DNA from: DLAJ01 sp023663615
GTDB lineage: Bacteria > Bacillota > Clostridia > Lachnospirales > Lachnospiraceae
DNA length: 64,000 bases
Reading direction: 5' to 3'
Assembly: GCA_023663615.1 (NCBI GenBank)
Contig: JAMPHA010000002.1
Span: 86,231 to 150,230 of the forward strand
Under the pieces are notes generated by a model that saw only the letters and a list, made by a program, of their open reading frames with translations, did not search any database and was not told the origin of the DNA. Position numbers and translations under genes: made by a program. Below, in pieces: positions 35,396-45,117 of the stretch. Within the stretch, counting starts at the first letter, position 1. Each line of letters begins with the position of its first letter.

Positions 35396-36540
35396 TAAGC
35401 CTCGATCAATTCCTGATAAATGGTTTCCGCCGAATAACTGCGTTCATATTCGGCAAAAGCGCCCCTGCATAATGCTTCATAGCCTTCTTGCGGCATGGCG
35501 CTTACTTTTTTGATTTTTTCCCTCAGATCCGCACTGTCGCAGACATGGTACAAAAATCCCGTCTCCCCGTCTCTGACAATTGTGCGTACGTTCGGCGTAT
35601 CCGCTGCGATCACAGGGCATCCGGCTGCGTAGGCTTCCAAAATCGTCATCGGCATTCCCTCATACAAATGGGAAGTAAAAAGCAATCCCTTTGCCCGTGC
35701 AATGTAGGACAGCGACTCCTCGTGAGAAAGCTTCCCCTTCATTTCCACATTGGCGATTTTCCTGTCATGAATGAGCGCCCGCAGCTGTGCCTCATCCTCA
35801 CCCTCTCCGATCAGCACCAGCCTTTCCTCCGGCAGCTTCTCAAACGCCTCCACCGCCTCAAACGTCCCTTTCATCCGCTCCGTCCGTCCGACACAGACAA
35901 AAAACGATTCTTTTTCCGTGATTTCTTTCCTTTCTGCCACAAAATTTGCCTTCAGAATCATCTTCTCCTGCGGAATTGCCTGTCTTAGTTTTTCCATACA
36001 AAACTTTGTCAGGACCAAATAGCAGTCCGGCTTGCGGAACGTTCCAAGCCGTCTGTGTACCCAAAACATCAGGTCTACCAGAAATGTCTGCGCTTTGGAG
36101 TGACGGTAACAGCCATATTTTACCGAATGCATCATGCCCTTCTGCAAACACTCTTCACAGGCATGCCCCTCCCGGTATAACAGACCGTTTGCACACACAA
36201 ACCGCATATTGTGAATCGTCTGCACCAGCCTGCATCCGTTCTTTTTTGCCGCCCGGTACACGGAAAAGCTGACCAGCGGAAGCGTATTATGCACATGCAC
36301 CACCTCGATCCGGTGCTCCCGTATCAATTTTTCCGTCTCCCGCCTGCTTCGAACGGAATACAGCGTCCGAAACGGTAAAAAAAGCTTTCCTGCAATTCCC
36401 GTTCTGCCAATCTGCTCATTGGAAACAAGATAAGTCACCACATGATGTCCATGGCTGCGAAGAAGCTGTACCTCATTCTCCACCACCGTATCTTCCCCGC
36501 CGGCAAACCTGTATTTGTTGTGGATGATCAAAATATTCAT
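35386..36540 (-). CDS. Glycosyltransferase family 4 protein
   Basis: The 384-residue protein starts MNILIIHNKYRFAGGEDTVV, where the GG loop near residues 14-15 is typical of GT4 donors, and carries EVVHVHNTLPLVSFSVY, a cysteine-rich HACEECLQKGMMHSV segment (about 127-150) and LYEGMPMTILEAYAAGCPV near 292, the E-x7-E motif. It is a cytoplasmic sugar transferase of unknown specificity. The cysteine-containing segment might bind a metal. Its start lies 33 bases after the stop of the CDP-glucose dehydratase gene, so it is the last gene of that operon. Confidence 0.85.
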   Translation of the reverse strand: MNILIIHNKYRFAGGEDTVVENEVQLLRSHGHHVVTYLVSNEQIGRTGIAGKLFLPFRTLYSVRSRRETEKLIREHRIEVVHVHNTLPLVSFSVYRAAKKNGCRLVQTIHNMRFVCANGLLYREGHACEECLQKGMMHSVKYGCYRHSKAQTFLVDLMFWVHRRLGTFRKPDCYLVLTKFCMEKLRQAIPQEKMILKANFVAERKEITEKESFFVCVGRTERMKGTFEAVEAFEKLPEERLVLIGEGEDEAQLRALIHDRKIANVEMKGKLSHEESLSYIARAKGLLFTSHLYEGMPMTILEAYAAGCPVIAADTPNVRTIVRDGETGFLYHVCDSADLREKIKKVSAMPQEGYEALCRGAFAEYERSYSAETIYQELIEAYQG

Positions 36541-36573
36541 GCGGTAAACCTCAAATTGTAAATTCCTTTTTCC

Positions 36574-37722
36574 TTAGACTTCCCTGACACACGATAAGTA
36601 CTCCTCAATCTGCTTATCCATACATGCGCCTACATCTTTGCCCGCCGTATAGCAGTCCGTCCACTCCAGAATTTTATTTATGGCAGTTTCCATATTCCAG
36701 CGCGGCCGCCATCCAAATATATTTTTCAATTTTGTGCAATCCAGCTTCAAAAAATTTGCCTCATGAGGACCACCGTCATTCCGGTCAATCCATTTGATTT
36801 CCCGCGTCGGTACTTCGTAATGCTCTCCACCGTTTTCCACGCTTCCCTTTGTCAGATTATCTTCCCCCGCAGAGCTCTTCCCGCTCCTTTCATTCCAACA
36901 ACGGCAGAACAGTGTCACCAGTTCCCCCGTTGTCATGCAGTTTTCATCATCCGGTCCCACATTATAACAGCCTGCAAGTTCCAGTTTTTCGTACTGTCTC
37001 GCCGCCATCATCAGATACGCCATGACCGGCTCTAAAACATGCTGGTACGGACGCGTAGAATGAGGATTGCGCACCACAATATCCTCCCCCCTCAGCGCCG
37101 CACGAATGCAGTCCGGAATGATACGATCCACCGCAAAATCCCCTCCGCCTATCACATTTCCTGCTCTCGCCGTTGTAACTGCAATCTCCCTGCCTGCAAA
37201 GAACGATCTGACATAACTTCCTGTGACCAGCTCGGAACAGGACTTGGAATTTGAATACGGATCATAGCCGTTCAATTCCTCGTTTTCCCGATACCCCCAG
37301 CACCACTCCCGGTTCCGGTATACCTTGTCCGTCGTCACATTCACAAAGGATCTCACCGAATCCGTCAACCGGATACATTCCAATACATTTACGGTTCCCA
37401 TTACGTTCGTCTCATACGTCCCGCGCGGATCACGGTAGGATTCCCGGACGATCGGCTGCGCCGCCATGTGAATGACGATTTCCGGTTGATGCTCCGTAAA
37501 CACGCGTGATAACGCCGCATAGTCTCTGACGTCTCCAATCACGGAAGTCATCTTGTCCGACAGCCCGCTTATCTCAAAAAGATTCGGCTGTGTCGGCGGC
37601 TCTAAGGCATAGCCGACTACGTCAGCGCCCGCGTTTACTAACGCCCGGCACATCCAGCTTCCCTTAAAGCCGGTGTGTCCCGTGACCAATACTTTTTTTC
37701 TATTATAAAAAGACAACTCCAT
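36574..37722 (-). CDS. rfbG: CDP-glucose 4,6-dehydratase
   Basis: The 382-residue protein is an extended SDR: VLVTGHTGFKGSWMCR (about 11-26) with the TGxxGxxG NAD loop, and PYSNSKSCSE with the YxxxK catalytic pair. HTGFKGSW, the TDKVYRNREWCWGY region with an ENE-LNG-YDPYS loop, and its size are characteristic of CDP-glucose dehydratases rather than dTDP-glucose ones. It makes CDP-4-keto-6-deoxyglucose, the first step to CDP-3,6-dideoxyhexoses. Start at ATG 37722 with GGGAG 8 bases upstream. The gene directly upstream is the cytidylyltransferase, which supports the assignment. Confidence 0.9.
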   Translation of the reverse strand: MELSFYNRKKVLVTGHTGFKGSWMCRALVNAGADVVGYALEPPTQPNLFEISGLSDKMTSVIGDVRDYAALSRVFTEHQPEIVIHMAAQPIVRESYRDPRGTYETNVMGTVNVLECIRLTDSVRSFVNVTTDKVYRNREWCWGYRENEELNGYDPYSNSKSCSELVTGSYVRSFFAGREIAVTTARAGNVIGGGDFAVDRIIPDCIRAALRGEDIVVRNPHSTRPYQHVLEPVMAYLMMAARQYEKLELAGCYNVGPDDENCMTTGELVTLFCRCWNERSGKSSAGEDNLTKGSVENGGEHYEVPTREIKWIDRNDGGPHEANFLKLDCTKLKNIFGWRPRWNMETAINKILEWTDCYTAGKDVGACMDKQIEEYLSCVREV

Positions 37723-37810
37723 TATCCGCTCTCCCATCCTTCGCACCAATCATCCATGCCGACGCAAACCTGCAAGTTTGTGCTGACACCTGTTTCCGGC
37801 ATCTTTCACT

Positions 37811-38590
37811 TTAAGTCTGCCACAGCTTCCACGGTGCATTCCCGCTTGCCCAAAGTTCCTCTAACAGCTTTTTATCACGCATGGTATCCATCGGCTGCCA
37901 AAACCCCTCATGCTGATATGCCGACATCTTCCCTTCTCTTGTCAATGTTTCATATGGCTGCTTTTCCAGCTGCTGTGTATCATCCGTCAAATACTGAAAA
38001 AGCTCCGGTTCCATCACGGCAAATCCCGCATTGACCCATGCCTCATCCTCTTTATCCTTTTCCCGGATGCTCTCCACGATCCCTGTTTGAGAATCAATCT
38101 GGATCGTCCCCCATCTTCCGCCGGGCTTTGCCGCAGTGATCGTTGCAATCGTCCCGCTTTTCTTATGAAACTCAAGTAATGCCGGAATATCAATATCCGC
38201 AACGCCATCCCCATAAGTCAGCATGAACGGCTCGTCGCCGATGTATTTCTGAACCCGCCGTATTCTCCCCGCCGTATTCGTATGAAGCCCCGTATTGGCA
38301 AGCGTAATATTCCATGGCTCCGTTACGTTTTCACAAATCGTCGAAGTATTATGCGCAAGATCAATGATCACATCGGACTCCATCATATAATAATCCATAA
38401 AATATTCCTTGATCATCTGACCTTTATAACCGCAGCAGATAATAAATTCATGAAAACCATAATAGGAATAAATTTTCATAATATGCCACAAAATCGGATT
38501 ATCGCCGATCTCGATCATCGGTTTGGGTCTTAAATGCGACTCTTCGCTGATCCTCGTTCCCATTCCGCCTGCTAAGATCACTACCTTCAT
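37811..38590 (-). CDS. rfbF: Glucose-1-phosphate cytidylyltransferase
   Basis: The 259-residue protein has the nucleotidyltransferase opening VVILAGGMGTRISEESHLRP followed by KPMIEIGDNPILWHIMKIYS, and IICCGYKGQMIKEYF, all typical of RfbF, which makes CDP-glucose from CTP and glucose-1-phosphate. An acidic metal site lies near GDGVADIDI. ATG 38590 follows GGGGGG by about 6 bases; the ATG at 38611 is less likely. It is in the CDP-glucose cluster next to the dehydratase, so together they make CDP-4-keto-6-deoxyglucose. Confidence 0.92.
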   Translation of the reverse strand: MKVVILAGGMGTRISEESHLRPKPMIEIGDNPILWHIMKIYSYYGFHEFIICCGYKGQMIKEYFMDYYMMESDVIIDLAHNTSTICENVTEPWNITLANTGLHTNTAGRIRRVQKYIGDEPFMLTYGDGVADIDIPALLEFHKKSGTIATITAAKPGGRWGTIQIDSQTGIVESIREKDKEDEAWVNAGFAVMEPELFQYLTDDTQQLEKQPYETLTREGKMSAYQHEGFWQPMDTMRDKKLLEELWASGNAPWKLWQT

Positions 38591-38591
38591 C

Positions 38592-40607
38592 CTACTGCCC
38601 CCCGCCTTCAAACAAAATCTCGTAAACGATCCAGCCCCGATAATAGAATTCTTCTTCTCCCAATACAGTATAACCTGCTTTTATGGCATCCGCAATTTCT
38701 TTTCCCGCAAATCCCAGATAAAAGTATCTATATCGCTGACCTGTCCCATTCTCGGACAAGAGTTTGACCAGCGCCTGCTCGTTTGTTACCTCATACAAAC
38801 TGAACGGCTCGTTTTGTTCTGATGCAAACAACTCTCTCCTGCTCTTAGCCTCATTCCAATACTGCGTATAGCAGGCATACTCATCGGCTTTCACCGTGCC
38901 CATACCTGCACCGACTAAGCCGTCGAAACGATAATTCGCATTATTCATCATTGGAAAGACAAGCATATCCTCCGTATTCATTCCTTCTCTCATCGCGTTG
39001 CAGAGCGCACGCTCAGACCAAAGCATCTGTCTGTTATAAATAGCAGCATCTCCCAAAGGCGCCCCCGTTGTGACCATCTTTACGGTTCCAATCTGCGTCG
39101 TTGGAAAGACCCTCTTAGACACCGGGTCGATTGTCCGAAAAGAAGATACCAGCATCAATAACGCGAGCGTAAGCAGCACTCCTTCAAGCAGCTTCCCACG
39201 GTACCGATTCCTTAACAGGACCATCAGCGCATACACTGCCAACAGATACAAAACTGTCGGCATGATCGAAACATAGCGTGGATGATTCACGGTTCTGAAC
39301 AGACAGCCAAACAGCGTATATGCTCCGCCTCCACATAGAACCGGCAGAATCCATCCCCTCCAATTCCCTAACCCTCTTTTGAAATAACAGGCGGTCACAA
39401 GACCACATAGAATAAGAATTCCGTAAAGCCAGCTAAAATTCAACACGAATAAAACCTGCAGCTTCTTTATGATATAAAGACTGTCCAGCGCAAACCCTCC
39501 ATAATCTCCGCCTGCGCCCCATATTCCGAGATTCATCACCGTCAGTCCCCATATTGCGGCCACCATCAGCATACCATAATTTCTCATGCGGAAAAACTGC
39601 CGTTTTATCCGCTCCCACAAATTGCCCTGCTTTTGAAAAAAAATCTCTTCCAAAATCACACCGACACAAAACATACCATATACAAGGAATGCCGGCTCCT
39701 TGGTAAACGAAAAGAACAGGCCGAAAATAACCTGGAGAATCCATTGTCTTCTGACAGTATAGTACACCACAAGCATAAAAATGCACATACTGTAAAAATC
39801 CGCGTTATAATAATTCACCATCCCCAGAACAAACGGCGAAAATGCATAAACGGCCGTGCCAAAAACATACTGCCGTTCCCGGTATCCCGGAAGGATTGTT
39901 TTCAAAATTCCGTAGGCAGCGCCAATACTTGCCAGATAAAGAACCAGATTTCCGGCAGCCATTCCACATCCCACATCATGACCCAAAACAGACCCCAAAA
40001 ACAGACTAAGCCCTGAAAATGTTTGTGATATATGTCCGCATAATCCCATACTGCTTATGGAATATAGAGACGCCCTGCTGTTCGCCTCATAATAAGTCGA
40101 TCCGTCCCACCGAAACTGGATCATATCCGGGTCGAGCGCCAAAAACAATGCGACTGCGCAAAGCATGAGCACACCCTTATGCTCGTTTAGCAGCCGCAAA
40201 AAATCAGCCCCCTTCTTCCGGTACCCGCCGTGCCGCAAAAGCTCTCCTTCCGCCAAGACGGCAATGATCAGATAAAGGAACTGGGAAACGATCTCATACC
40301 AGTTCTTATTCCGCATCTGCATCCCCAGATTGCATACAAAAAACACCGCCGCACAGACCAGATACCATCCGTTCCACGCCTTAAGCTGCCTGATCCAAAC
40401 ACTCTGGTTACGCGATTTTCTGCATAAAAACAAATAACACAATCCTGCACAGATTGCAAAAAACAGATGCCCCAGCATCAATCGCCGGTCTATATGGCTG
40501 ATCGTAGAAAAACCAAAACTCAGATAGACACAGCCAACAGCCAGCATTCCCAGGATAAAAGCCTGTAATCGGTCTGTTTTCAGTACATCCGCTATCTTAG
40601 CGCGCAT
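38592..40607 (-). CDS. Large polytopic membrane protein, possible GT-C glycosyltransferase
   Basis: The 671-residue protein has about 12 hydrophobic helices over residues 15-540 and a soluble C-terminal part of about 130 residues. ALDPDMIQFRWDGSTYYEAN (about 157-176) offers an acidic first extracytoplasmic loop as in lipid-sugar-dependent GT-C enzymes, and a neighbouring GT2 gene could supply the polyprenyl-phosphate sugar donor. It could equally be a ligase. The protein ends 2 bases before the cytidylyltransferase start and its start lies 3 bases downstream of the GT2 stop, so it is in the same operon. Class is inferred. Confidence 0.6.
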   Translation of the reverse strand: MRAKIADVLKTDRLQAFILGMLAVGCVYLSFGFSTISHIDRRLMLGHLFFAICAGLCYLFLCRKSRNQSVWIRQLKAWNGWYLVCAAVFFVCNLGMQMRNKNWYEIVSQFLYLIIAVLAEGELLRHGGYRKKGADFLRLLNEHKGVLMLCAVALFLALDPDMIQFRWDGSTYYEANSRASLYSISSMGLCGHISQTFSGLSLFLGSVLGHDVGCGMAAGNLVLYLASIGAAYGILKTILPGYRERQYVFGTAVYAFSPFVLGMVNYYNADFYSMCIFMLVVYYTVRRQWILQVIFGLFFSFTKEPAFLVYGMFCVGVILEEIFFQKQGNLWERIKRQFFRMRNYGMLMVAAIWGLTVMNLGIWGAGGDYGGFALDSLYIIKKLQVLFVLNFSWLYGILILCGLVTACYFKRGLGNWRGWILPVLCGGGAYTLFGCLFRTVNHPRYVSIMPTVLYLLAVYALMVLLRNRYRGKLLEGVLLTLALLMLVSSFRTIDPVSKRVFPTTQIGTVKMVTTGAPLGDAAIYNRQMLWSERALCNAMREGMNTEDMLVFPMMNNANYRFDGLVGAGMGTVKADEYACYTQYWNEAKSRRELFASEQNEPFSLYEVTNEQALVKLLSENGTGQRYRYFYLGFAGKEIADAIKAGYTVLGEEEFYYRGWIVYEILFEGGGQ

Positions 40608-40609
40608 AT

Positions 40610-41659
40610 CTATTTTCCTTCCCCCTGCTTTGCTGTCTCTTTCCTCCCCGCGTTCTCTTCCTGCTCTCTGCTTCCCTCTCCCGGCATTTCGCCCGATACC
40701 GCGTTCCTCTTGACTGGATCTATCTTAAAATTGATCCGTTCCTCCTCGATCACAAGCGGTCTGTTCATGATCCGCTGATTCATGCTCAAAATATATTCTC
40801 CGATCAGTCCGATAAAAATAAGCTGAACCGATCCGAGAAAAAACAATCCTACCGCAATCGACGCCATACCCATTCCGTAATTGTCCCAATTTGTCAGCTT
40901 TATGATAATATAGAACACCGCCACCAGAAAGCTGATGCCTGCCACCAGAAAACCCATAAATGTCGCGAGACGCAGACCGATCTTAGTATAGGAAGTAAAA
41001 CTCAGCATGGCGGCGTCGTATAACCGATAAAAATTATTTTTTGTTTTTCCTGCCCTGCGCTTTTGCTGTTCATAGGGAATCTCTTTGCGTTTCCATCCAA
41101 GCTCCGCCACAATTCCTCTCAAAAACGGCGTCGGATCGTGCAGATTCCTAAGCACCTCGATAAATTCCCGGTCATAAAGTCCAAATCCGGTAAAATGCTC
41201 GATCTGCTCCACCTCAGACATCTTCTTGATCATCTTATAATAAATCGAGCGCAAAAGGTACATGCCTTTATTTTCCCTGCTCGTTGTCTTTTTCCCGATG
41301 ACAATCTTATATCCGGCTTCCCACTCCTTTACAAACTCCGGTATCAACTCTATCGGATCCTGAAAATCTGCACAGAGCAGCACCGCACAATCTCCCGTGG
41401 TCTGCTGCAAACCATAATAAGGGGAATTAAACTGTCCAAAATTCTTCGCATTGAAAATCGCCTTCACGCATTCATCCCCTGCGCAGATTGCGCGCAGCTT
41501 TTCCCGTGTTCCATCCGTCGAATTATTGTCAATAAAAACCAACTCATATTCATACTCTTTCAACTCCCGTTGAAAAATAGTTACAACCGCTTCTGTCAAC
41601 GGCTCTACATTTTCTTCCTCATTATAAGTTGGAACAAGGACACTGATCGTCTTTTTCAT
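40610..41659 (-). CDS. Glycosyltransferase family 2, polyprenyl-phosphate type (GtrB/DPM-like)
   Basis: The 349-residue protein starts ISVLVPTYNEEENVEPLTEA, has ELVFIDNNSTDGT, the donor-binding LLCADFQDP (DFQD), LRGIVAELGWKRKEIPYEQQ, and two C-terminal membrane helices with a cytoplasmic tail. This is the polyisoprenyl-phosphate sugar transferase layout (GtrB, ArnC, DPM): it loads a sugar onto undecaprenyl phosphate for outside transfer by GT-C enzymes. The Arg-rich DPVKRNAVSG tail is longer than in most members. Start ATG 41659 has GGGG 5-8 bases upstream; the longer in-frame reading has no site. It lies between the ThDP enzyme gene and the membrane protein gene. Confidence 0.87.
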   Translation of the reverse strand: MKKTISVLVPTYNEEENVEPLTEAVVTIFQRELKEYEYELVFIDNNSTDGTREKLRAICAGDECVKAIFNAKNFGQFNSPYYGLQQTTGDCAVLLCADFQDPIELIPEFVKEWEAGYKIVIGKKTTSRENKGMYLLRSIYYKMIKKMSEVEQIEHFTGFGLYDREFIEVLRNLHDPTPFLRGIVAELGWKRKEIPYEQQKRRAGKTKNNFYRLYDAAMLSFTSYTKIGLRLATFMGFLVAGISFLVAVFYIIIKLTNWDNYGMGMASIAVGLFFLGSVQLIFIGLIGEYILSMNQRIMNRPLVIEEERINFKIDPVKRNAVSGEMPGEGSREQEENAGRKETAKQGEGK

Positions 41660-41730
41660 ATTTCCCCCACTGCGGATTTTCTCATTCAGCTCCGATAAAC
41701 GAACGTTTTGGTTCCTTTCGTTGTTTTTTC

Positions 41731-43458
41731 TCAAAGTCCCATCAAATATTCGTACAATTCCCTGTCAAGCAAAGGCTCCTGATCCTGATTCGGTTTTCCG
41801 AATTCTAACTTGGGACTTACCACCGTCCGGTCATCAAATAAGACCTCATACAACCTCGGCTGCCGTTCATCAAACCGTATCTTTTTTACTTCATCCAGCC
41901 CTTCAATCCGCTCTGACCGAATCCCATAGGCTTCCGCAATCGCGCAAAAATCAGGAACCGTATAGCCTTGATCCGAAACAGTTCCATAATATTGACTTTC
42001 AAAATACATTTCCTGAAAATGGCGGATCATCCCCAGAGATCGATTATTGAGTATAATGACCGTGATCGGAAGCCGGTTTGCCGATAAAAACTGCAGCTCC
42101 TGAATATTCATCTGAATACCCCCGTCACCGCTAAAGCAGACCACCGGACGATGTGTCGCATAATAAATACCAATTGCCGCCGGAAGCGCATACCCCATCG
42201 CTCCATGTCCGCCGGACATATGAAGCCTCTGCCCCTGTTTCATATGGAAAGACTGCGCCACCCAGACCATGTTCTGCCCCACATCCGCCACAATACTGCT
42301 GTCATCCTCCGTCAGGCGGCTGATTGCATTGACAACCCTGTTCGGTTCTTTTTCATCGATATACTTTATCTTTTCTTTGATCGTCCGGCAGACTGCAAGC
42401 CATTCTTCATAGAGATTCTTTTGCGGCAGCGCCTTTTGAAGAAGTACGACCGCCTGTTCAAGCGGCATCAAAAACTGCCGTTCATCCTCACGAATCTTAA
42501 CCTCCAGCTCGCCGGCATCAATATCCACCCTGATAATCTTCGCATCCGGTGCAAAGCGCTCCCGCTGTCCGCCCACCTGCCGTATATCCAGCCTCGCCCC
42601 CAGACAAATAAGCAGATCACATTTGGCCGCCACAAAATTAGCGCTTCGATTTCCATAAGCGCCAATAAAACCATAATAAATCCCCTGCAGCCCAATATCC
42701 TCCGGTATCACATCAACGGCGAGCATACTGGATACCACCGGCATCCTGCAATGAAATATCATCCTCCTGATCTGTTCTATCTGCCCCGCAGTCCTGATCC
42801 CGTTTCCGATCAACAGACATGGCCGTTTTGCATGAGAAAACGCTTCTTTCAGGCATTCTTCAAACGCGGTGTCCTGGCAGGCATTCCGGCTTTCCGTATT
42901 GTCCTGCCCCTCTTTTTGCTCCGCCTCCGTCTGATCTATTTCAGCGCGGAACACGTTCATTGGCACATCTAATAATACCGGTCCTTTTCTCCCATTCATG
43001 GCAAGAGAAAACGCTTGCTCCAGCGCCTTTGGCACCATTCCGGCATCCCGAATATAAATTGCCTCCTTCGTCACCCCCGATACCATAGACACAATATCCG
43101 TCTCCTGAAAGCCTTTTTGGCGTACCCGCAGTTTCCCTTTTGCCTCATTCGTATTCACCTGCCCGGTAATAAACACGGTCGGGATGGAATCAAAATATGC
43201 ATTGCAGATTCCGGTTAACAGATTGGTTGCGCCCGGACCGCTCGTGGCAAACGCCACGCCCACCTTCCCGGATGCCTGCGCATAACCGCACGCCGCAAAT
43301 GCCGCCCCCTGCTCATGGTAAGTAATATGTGTCGCTATCTCACTCTTCCGTTTTCCCAGAGAATCCATGAGATGCGTCACCATTCCCCCCGGATAACCGA
43401 ATACATCCCCAATACCGTTCCGGATCAAATATTCAACAATGTAATCCGATACCTTCAT
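41731..43458 (-). CDS. ThDP-dependent enzyme of acetolactate-synthase type
   Basis: The 575-residue protein has the catalytic glutamate in ITYHEQGAAFAACGYA (E49), GVAFATSGPGATNLLTGICN, and a ThDP-binding SGDGGIQMNIQELQFLSANR (with NNRS afterwards), the GDG...NN motif. Acetolactate synthases join two 2-oxoacid units; in sugar gene clusters the homologue YerE uses ThDP and FAD to attach a two-carbon acetyl group to CDP-4-keto-3,6-dideoxyglucose, giving branched sugars such as yersiniose. The neighbouring CDP-glucose genes make this reading plausible, though an ilvB-like housekeeping role cannot be excluded. A good promoter lies 35 bases upstream; the protein is first in its operon. Confidence 0.8.
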   Translation of the reverse strand: MKVSDYIVEYLIRNGIGDVFGYPGGMVTHLMDSLGKRKSEIATHITYHEQGAAFAACGYAQASGKVGVAFATSGPGATNLLTGICNAYFDSIPTVFITGQVNTNEAKGKLRVRQKGFQETDIVSMVSGVTKEAIYIRDAGMVPKALEQAFSLAMNGRKGPVLLDVPMNVFRAEIDQTEAEQKEGQDNTESRNACQDTAFEECLKEAFSHAKRPCLLIGNGIRTAGQIEQIRRMIFHCRMPVVSSMLAVDVIPEDIGLQGIYYGFIGAYGNRSANFVAAKCDLLICLGARLDIRQVGGQRERFAPDAKIIRVDIDAGELEVKIREDERQFLMPLEQAVVLLQKALPQKNLYEEWLAVCRTIKEKIKYIDEKEPNRVVNAISRLTEDDSSIVADVGQNMVWVAQSFHMKQGQRLHMSGGHGAMGYALPAAIGIYYATHRPVVCFSGDGGIQMNIQELQFLSANRLPITVIILNNRSLGMIRHFQEMYFESQYYGTVSDQGYTVPDFCAIAEAYGIRSERIEGLDEVKKIRFDERQPRLYEVLFDDRTVVSPKLEFGKPNQDQEPLLDRELYEYLMGL

Positions 43459-43492
43459 CCTTCTGATTCCTTCCTTGCACGATCGTACTTAT

Positions 43493-43521
43493 ACTGTATA
43501 CAAAAGCAGTCAAGCTGTCAA
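43493..43521 (-). promoter_or_regulatory. Sigma-A promoter for the CDP-sugar operon
   Basis: TTGACA (43521-43516) and TACAGT (43498-43493) on the minus strand are 17 bases apart. It is 35 bases from the ATG at 43458. The perfect -35 makes this the best promoter in the glycan region. Confidence 0.65.
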
Positions 43522-43584
43522 GGCGCAATGCCGCCCCCTTATCCGGCGGCACCCCCGTCTCCCTGCCGGAGGCTTCTTATTCTC

Positions 43585-45090
43585 CTACGGGTACTTCGTC
43601 TCATGGCGGATCACTGCATAACCGTCCTCATCCGAATCCCAAGTAATAAAATCTATCAGTTTTCCTGTCGCCTTCTCTGCGACAATGACCGCCATCATTG
43701 GTGTGTCTTCCAGATAATCGCTATACTCCGCACCGTTGATGAATAACCGGGATACCCCTCCTGTATATCGGACTTCTCCAAAAGATGAACTAAGCAAAAA
43801 CTCATCCGCTTCATCATACAGTGTCTGCCTGTCCAGCGAATGATCGACCACGATCAGACTATCCCTTGACGCATTCCCAGCCTGTAGTACAACCCCCAAT
43901 TCCGAAAGCCTCTCGCATAATACCGTGTCAAGATATACGGGAGACTCCGTAGAAATCCAGATACAACAGCTGACATAACCCGACCGCAGCAGCTTCAAAT
44001 ACTCCTCAGGTTCTTCCGTCTGCTCAAATATCTCCGTCCTTTGTCTTGCCGTCTCTCTCCGATCCTCTTCCAGTATCTCCTGCCACAGCGCATAATCTTC
44101 ATGCCAGCCGCGGTACGCTTCGTCCGCTCTTCTGTCAGGAATCGGATAATTCTCCATCACATACGCCCCTAAAAACGCCGTGATCTTTTCCGCCGAGGTC
44201 GAATTGTAGTGCAGATAATCCAGCGAGTAATCCAGCACAGGATCAATCCCCATTTCCCCTGCATAATCCGTCAGGTTCAGAAACGCAAAGCCGTACTCCC
44301 CGATCACCCTCTCCATATACGCGGCCAGTCCGTCCACATTGCGGTCTTTTACATTCAGATAAGGTTGAGAAACAAACAGTATCGGAATGTCATAGCCCTG
44401 CAATTCTTCCAACAGCTCCAAAAACGCCTCATTATTCACTTCATCCAACACAATTTCCGCCTGACCGCGTTCTTCAAGTTCGCCCTTTGCATAGATCTGC
44501 CTGATCGGCAGATTATCATATCCCTTGCTCACACTGTGCTGCCGATTTTGAACGGATGCCGGCTGAGGAATCGTATCTCCATGATAATAGAACAGATCAA
44601 AATAGAATTTCAGTCTATCCCCCCACACCGGAACAACCTCATTGATCAGATCAAACCGATTCTTGGAAAGCGACAGTCCGTCCGTATTATACCTCGTCGG
44701 CACTTCAAATGCTTCCTCCATCTTTCCAAAAGAGTGGTGCCCAAATAAAAACGGCGCAATATCAATGATCAAGAGCTTGGGCGACTGTGTTTTCAGCGCC
44801 TCCCTGACATAATATTTAATAGAATTCGTGTATAAGGTATTGATGGAAAAATTGTAAGAGACCATTCCGTACTCATTCCATGCCTCCATCGGCATAAACG
44901 CGGAAAATGTAGCGCTCGTACCGATCATGATCACATCCAGCGAATCTTTTTTTTCATCATAAAAGCCGGAAACATGCGCTCTTGTATGTGCAAGCGCTCC
45001 GCGATACAGATAGGTCAGCTGTACGAATGTCCCTGCAAGCAATGCCCAAAACACGATGACTGCGACCGCCCTTTTTATCTTTCTCAGCAT
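43585..45090 (-). CDS. AlgJ/DltD-like SGNH-type surface acylation protein
   Basis: The 501-residue protein has one N-terminal membrane helix (about 8-30) and a large outside domain. VIMIGTSATFSAFMPMEAWN (about 55-74) holds the Ser of an SGNH-type block I (GTSAT), and SLDYLHYNSTSAEKITAFLG (about 285-305) holds the D-x-x-H pair. AlgJ/AlgX and DltD relatives work with MBOAT proteins in O-acylation of exported polymers. The next gene upstream encodes AlgI, which supports a pair. Asp/His spacing is typical but the Ser motif is divergent. Residues 330-501 may be a substrate-binding extension. Confidence 0.75.
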   Translation of the reverse strand: MLRKIKRAVAVIVFWALLAGTFVQLTYLYRGALAHTRAHVSGFYDEKKDSLDVIMIGTSATFSAFMPMEAWNEYGMVSYNFSINTLYTNSIKYYVREALKTQSPKLLIIDIAPFLFGHHSFGKMEEAFEVPTRYNTDGLSLSKNRFDLINEVVPVWGDRLKFYFDLFYYHGDTIPQPASVQNRQHSVSKGYDNLPIRQIYAKGELEERGQAEIVLDEVNNEAFLELLEELQGYDIPILFVSQPYLNVKDRNVDGLAAYMERVIGEYGFAFLNLTDYAGEMGIDPVLDYSLDYLHYNSTSAEKITAFLGAYVMENYPIPDRRADEAYRGWHEDYALWQEILEEDRRETARQRTEIFEQTEEPEEYLKLLRSGYVSCCIWISTESPVYLDTVLCERLSELGVVLQAGNASRDSLIVVDHSLDRQTLYDEADEFLLSSSFGEVRYTGGVSRLFINGAEYSDYLEDTPMMAVIVAEKATGKLIDFITWDSDEDGYAVIRHETKYP

Positions 45091-45117
45091 ACCCCGTTTC
45101 CTCCAATGCCGGTCTCA

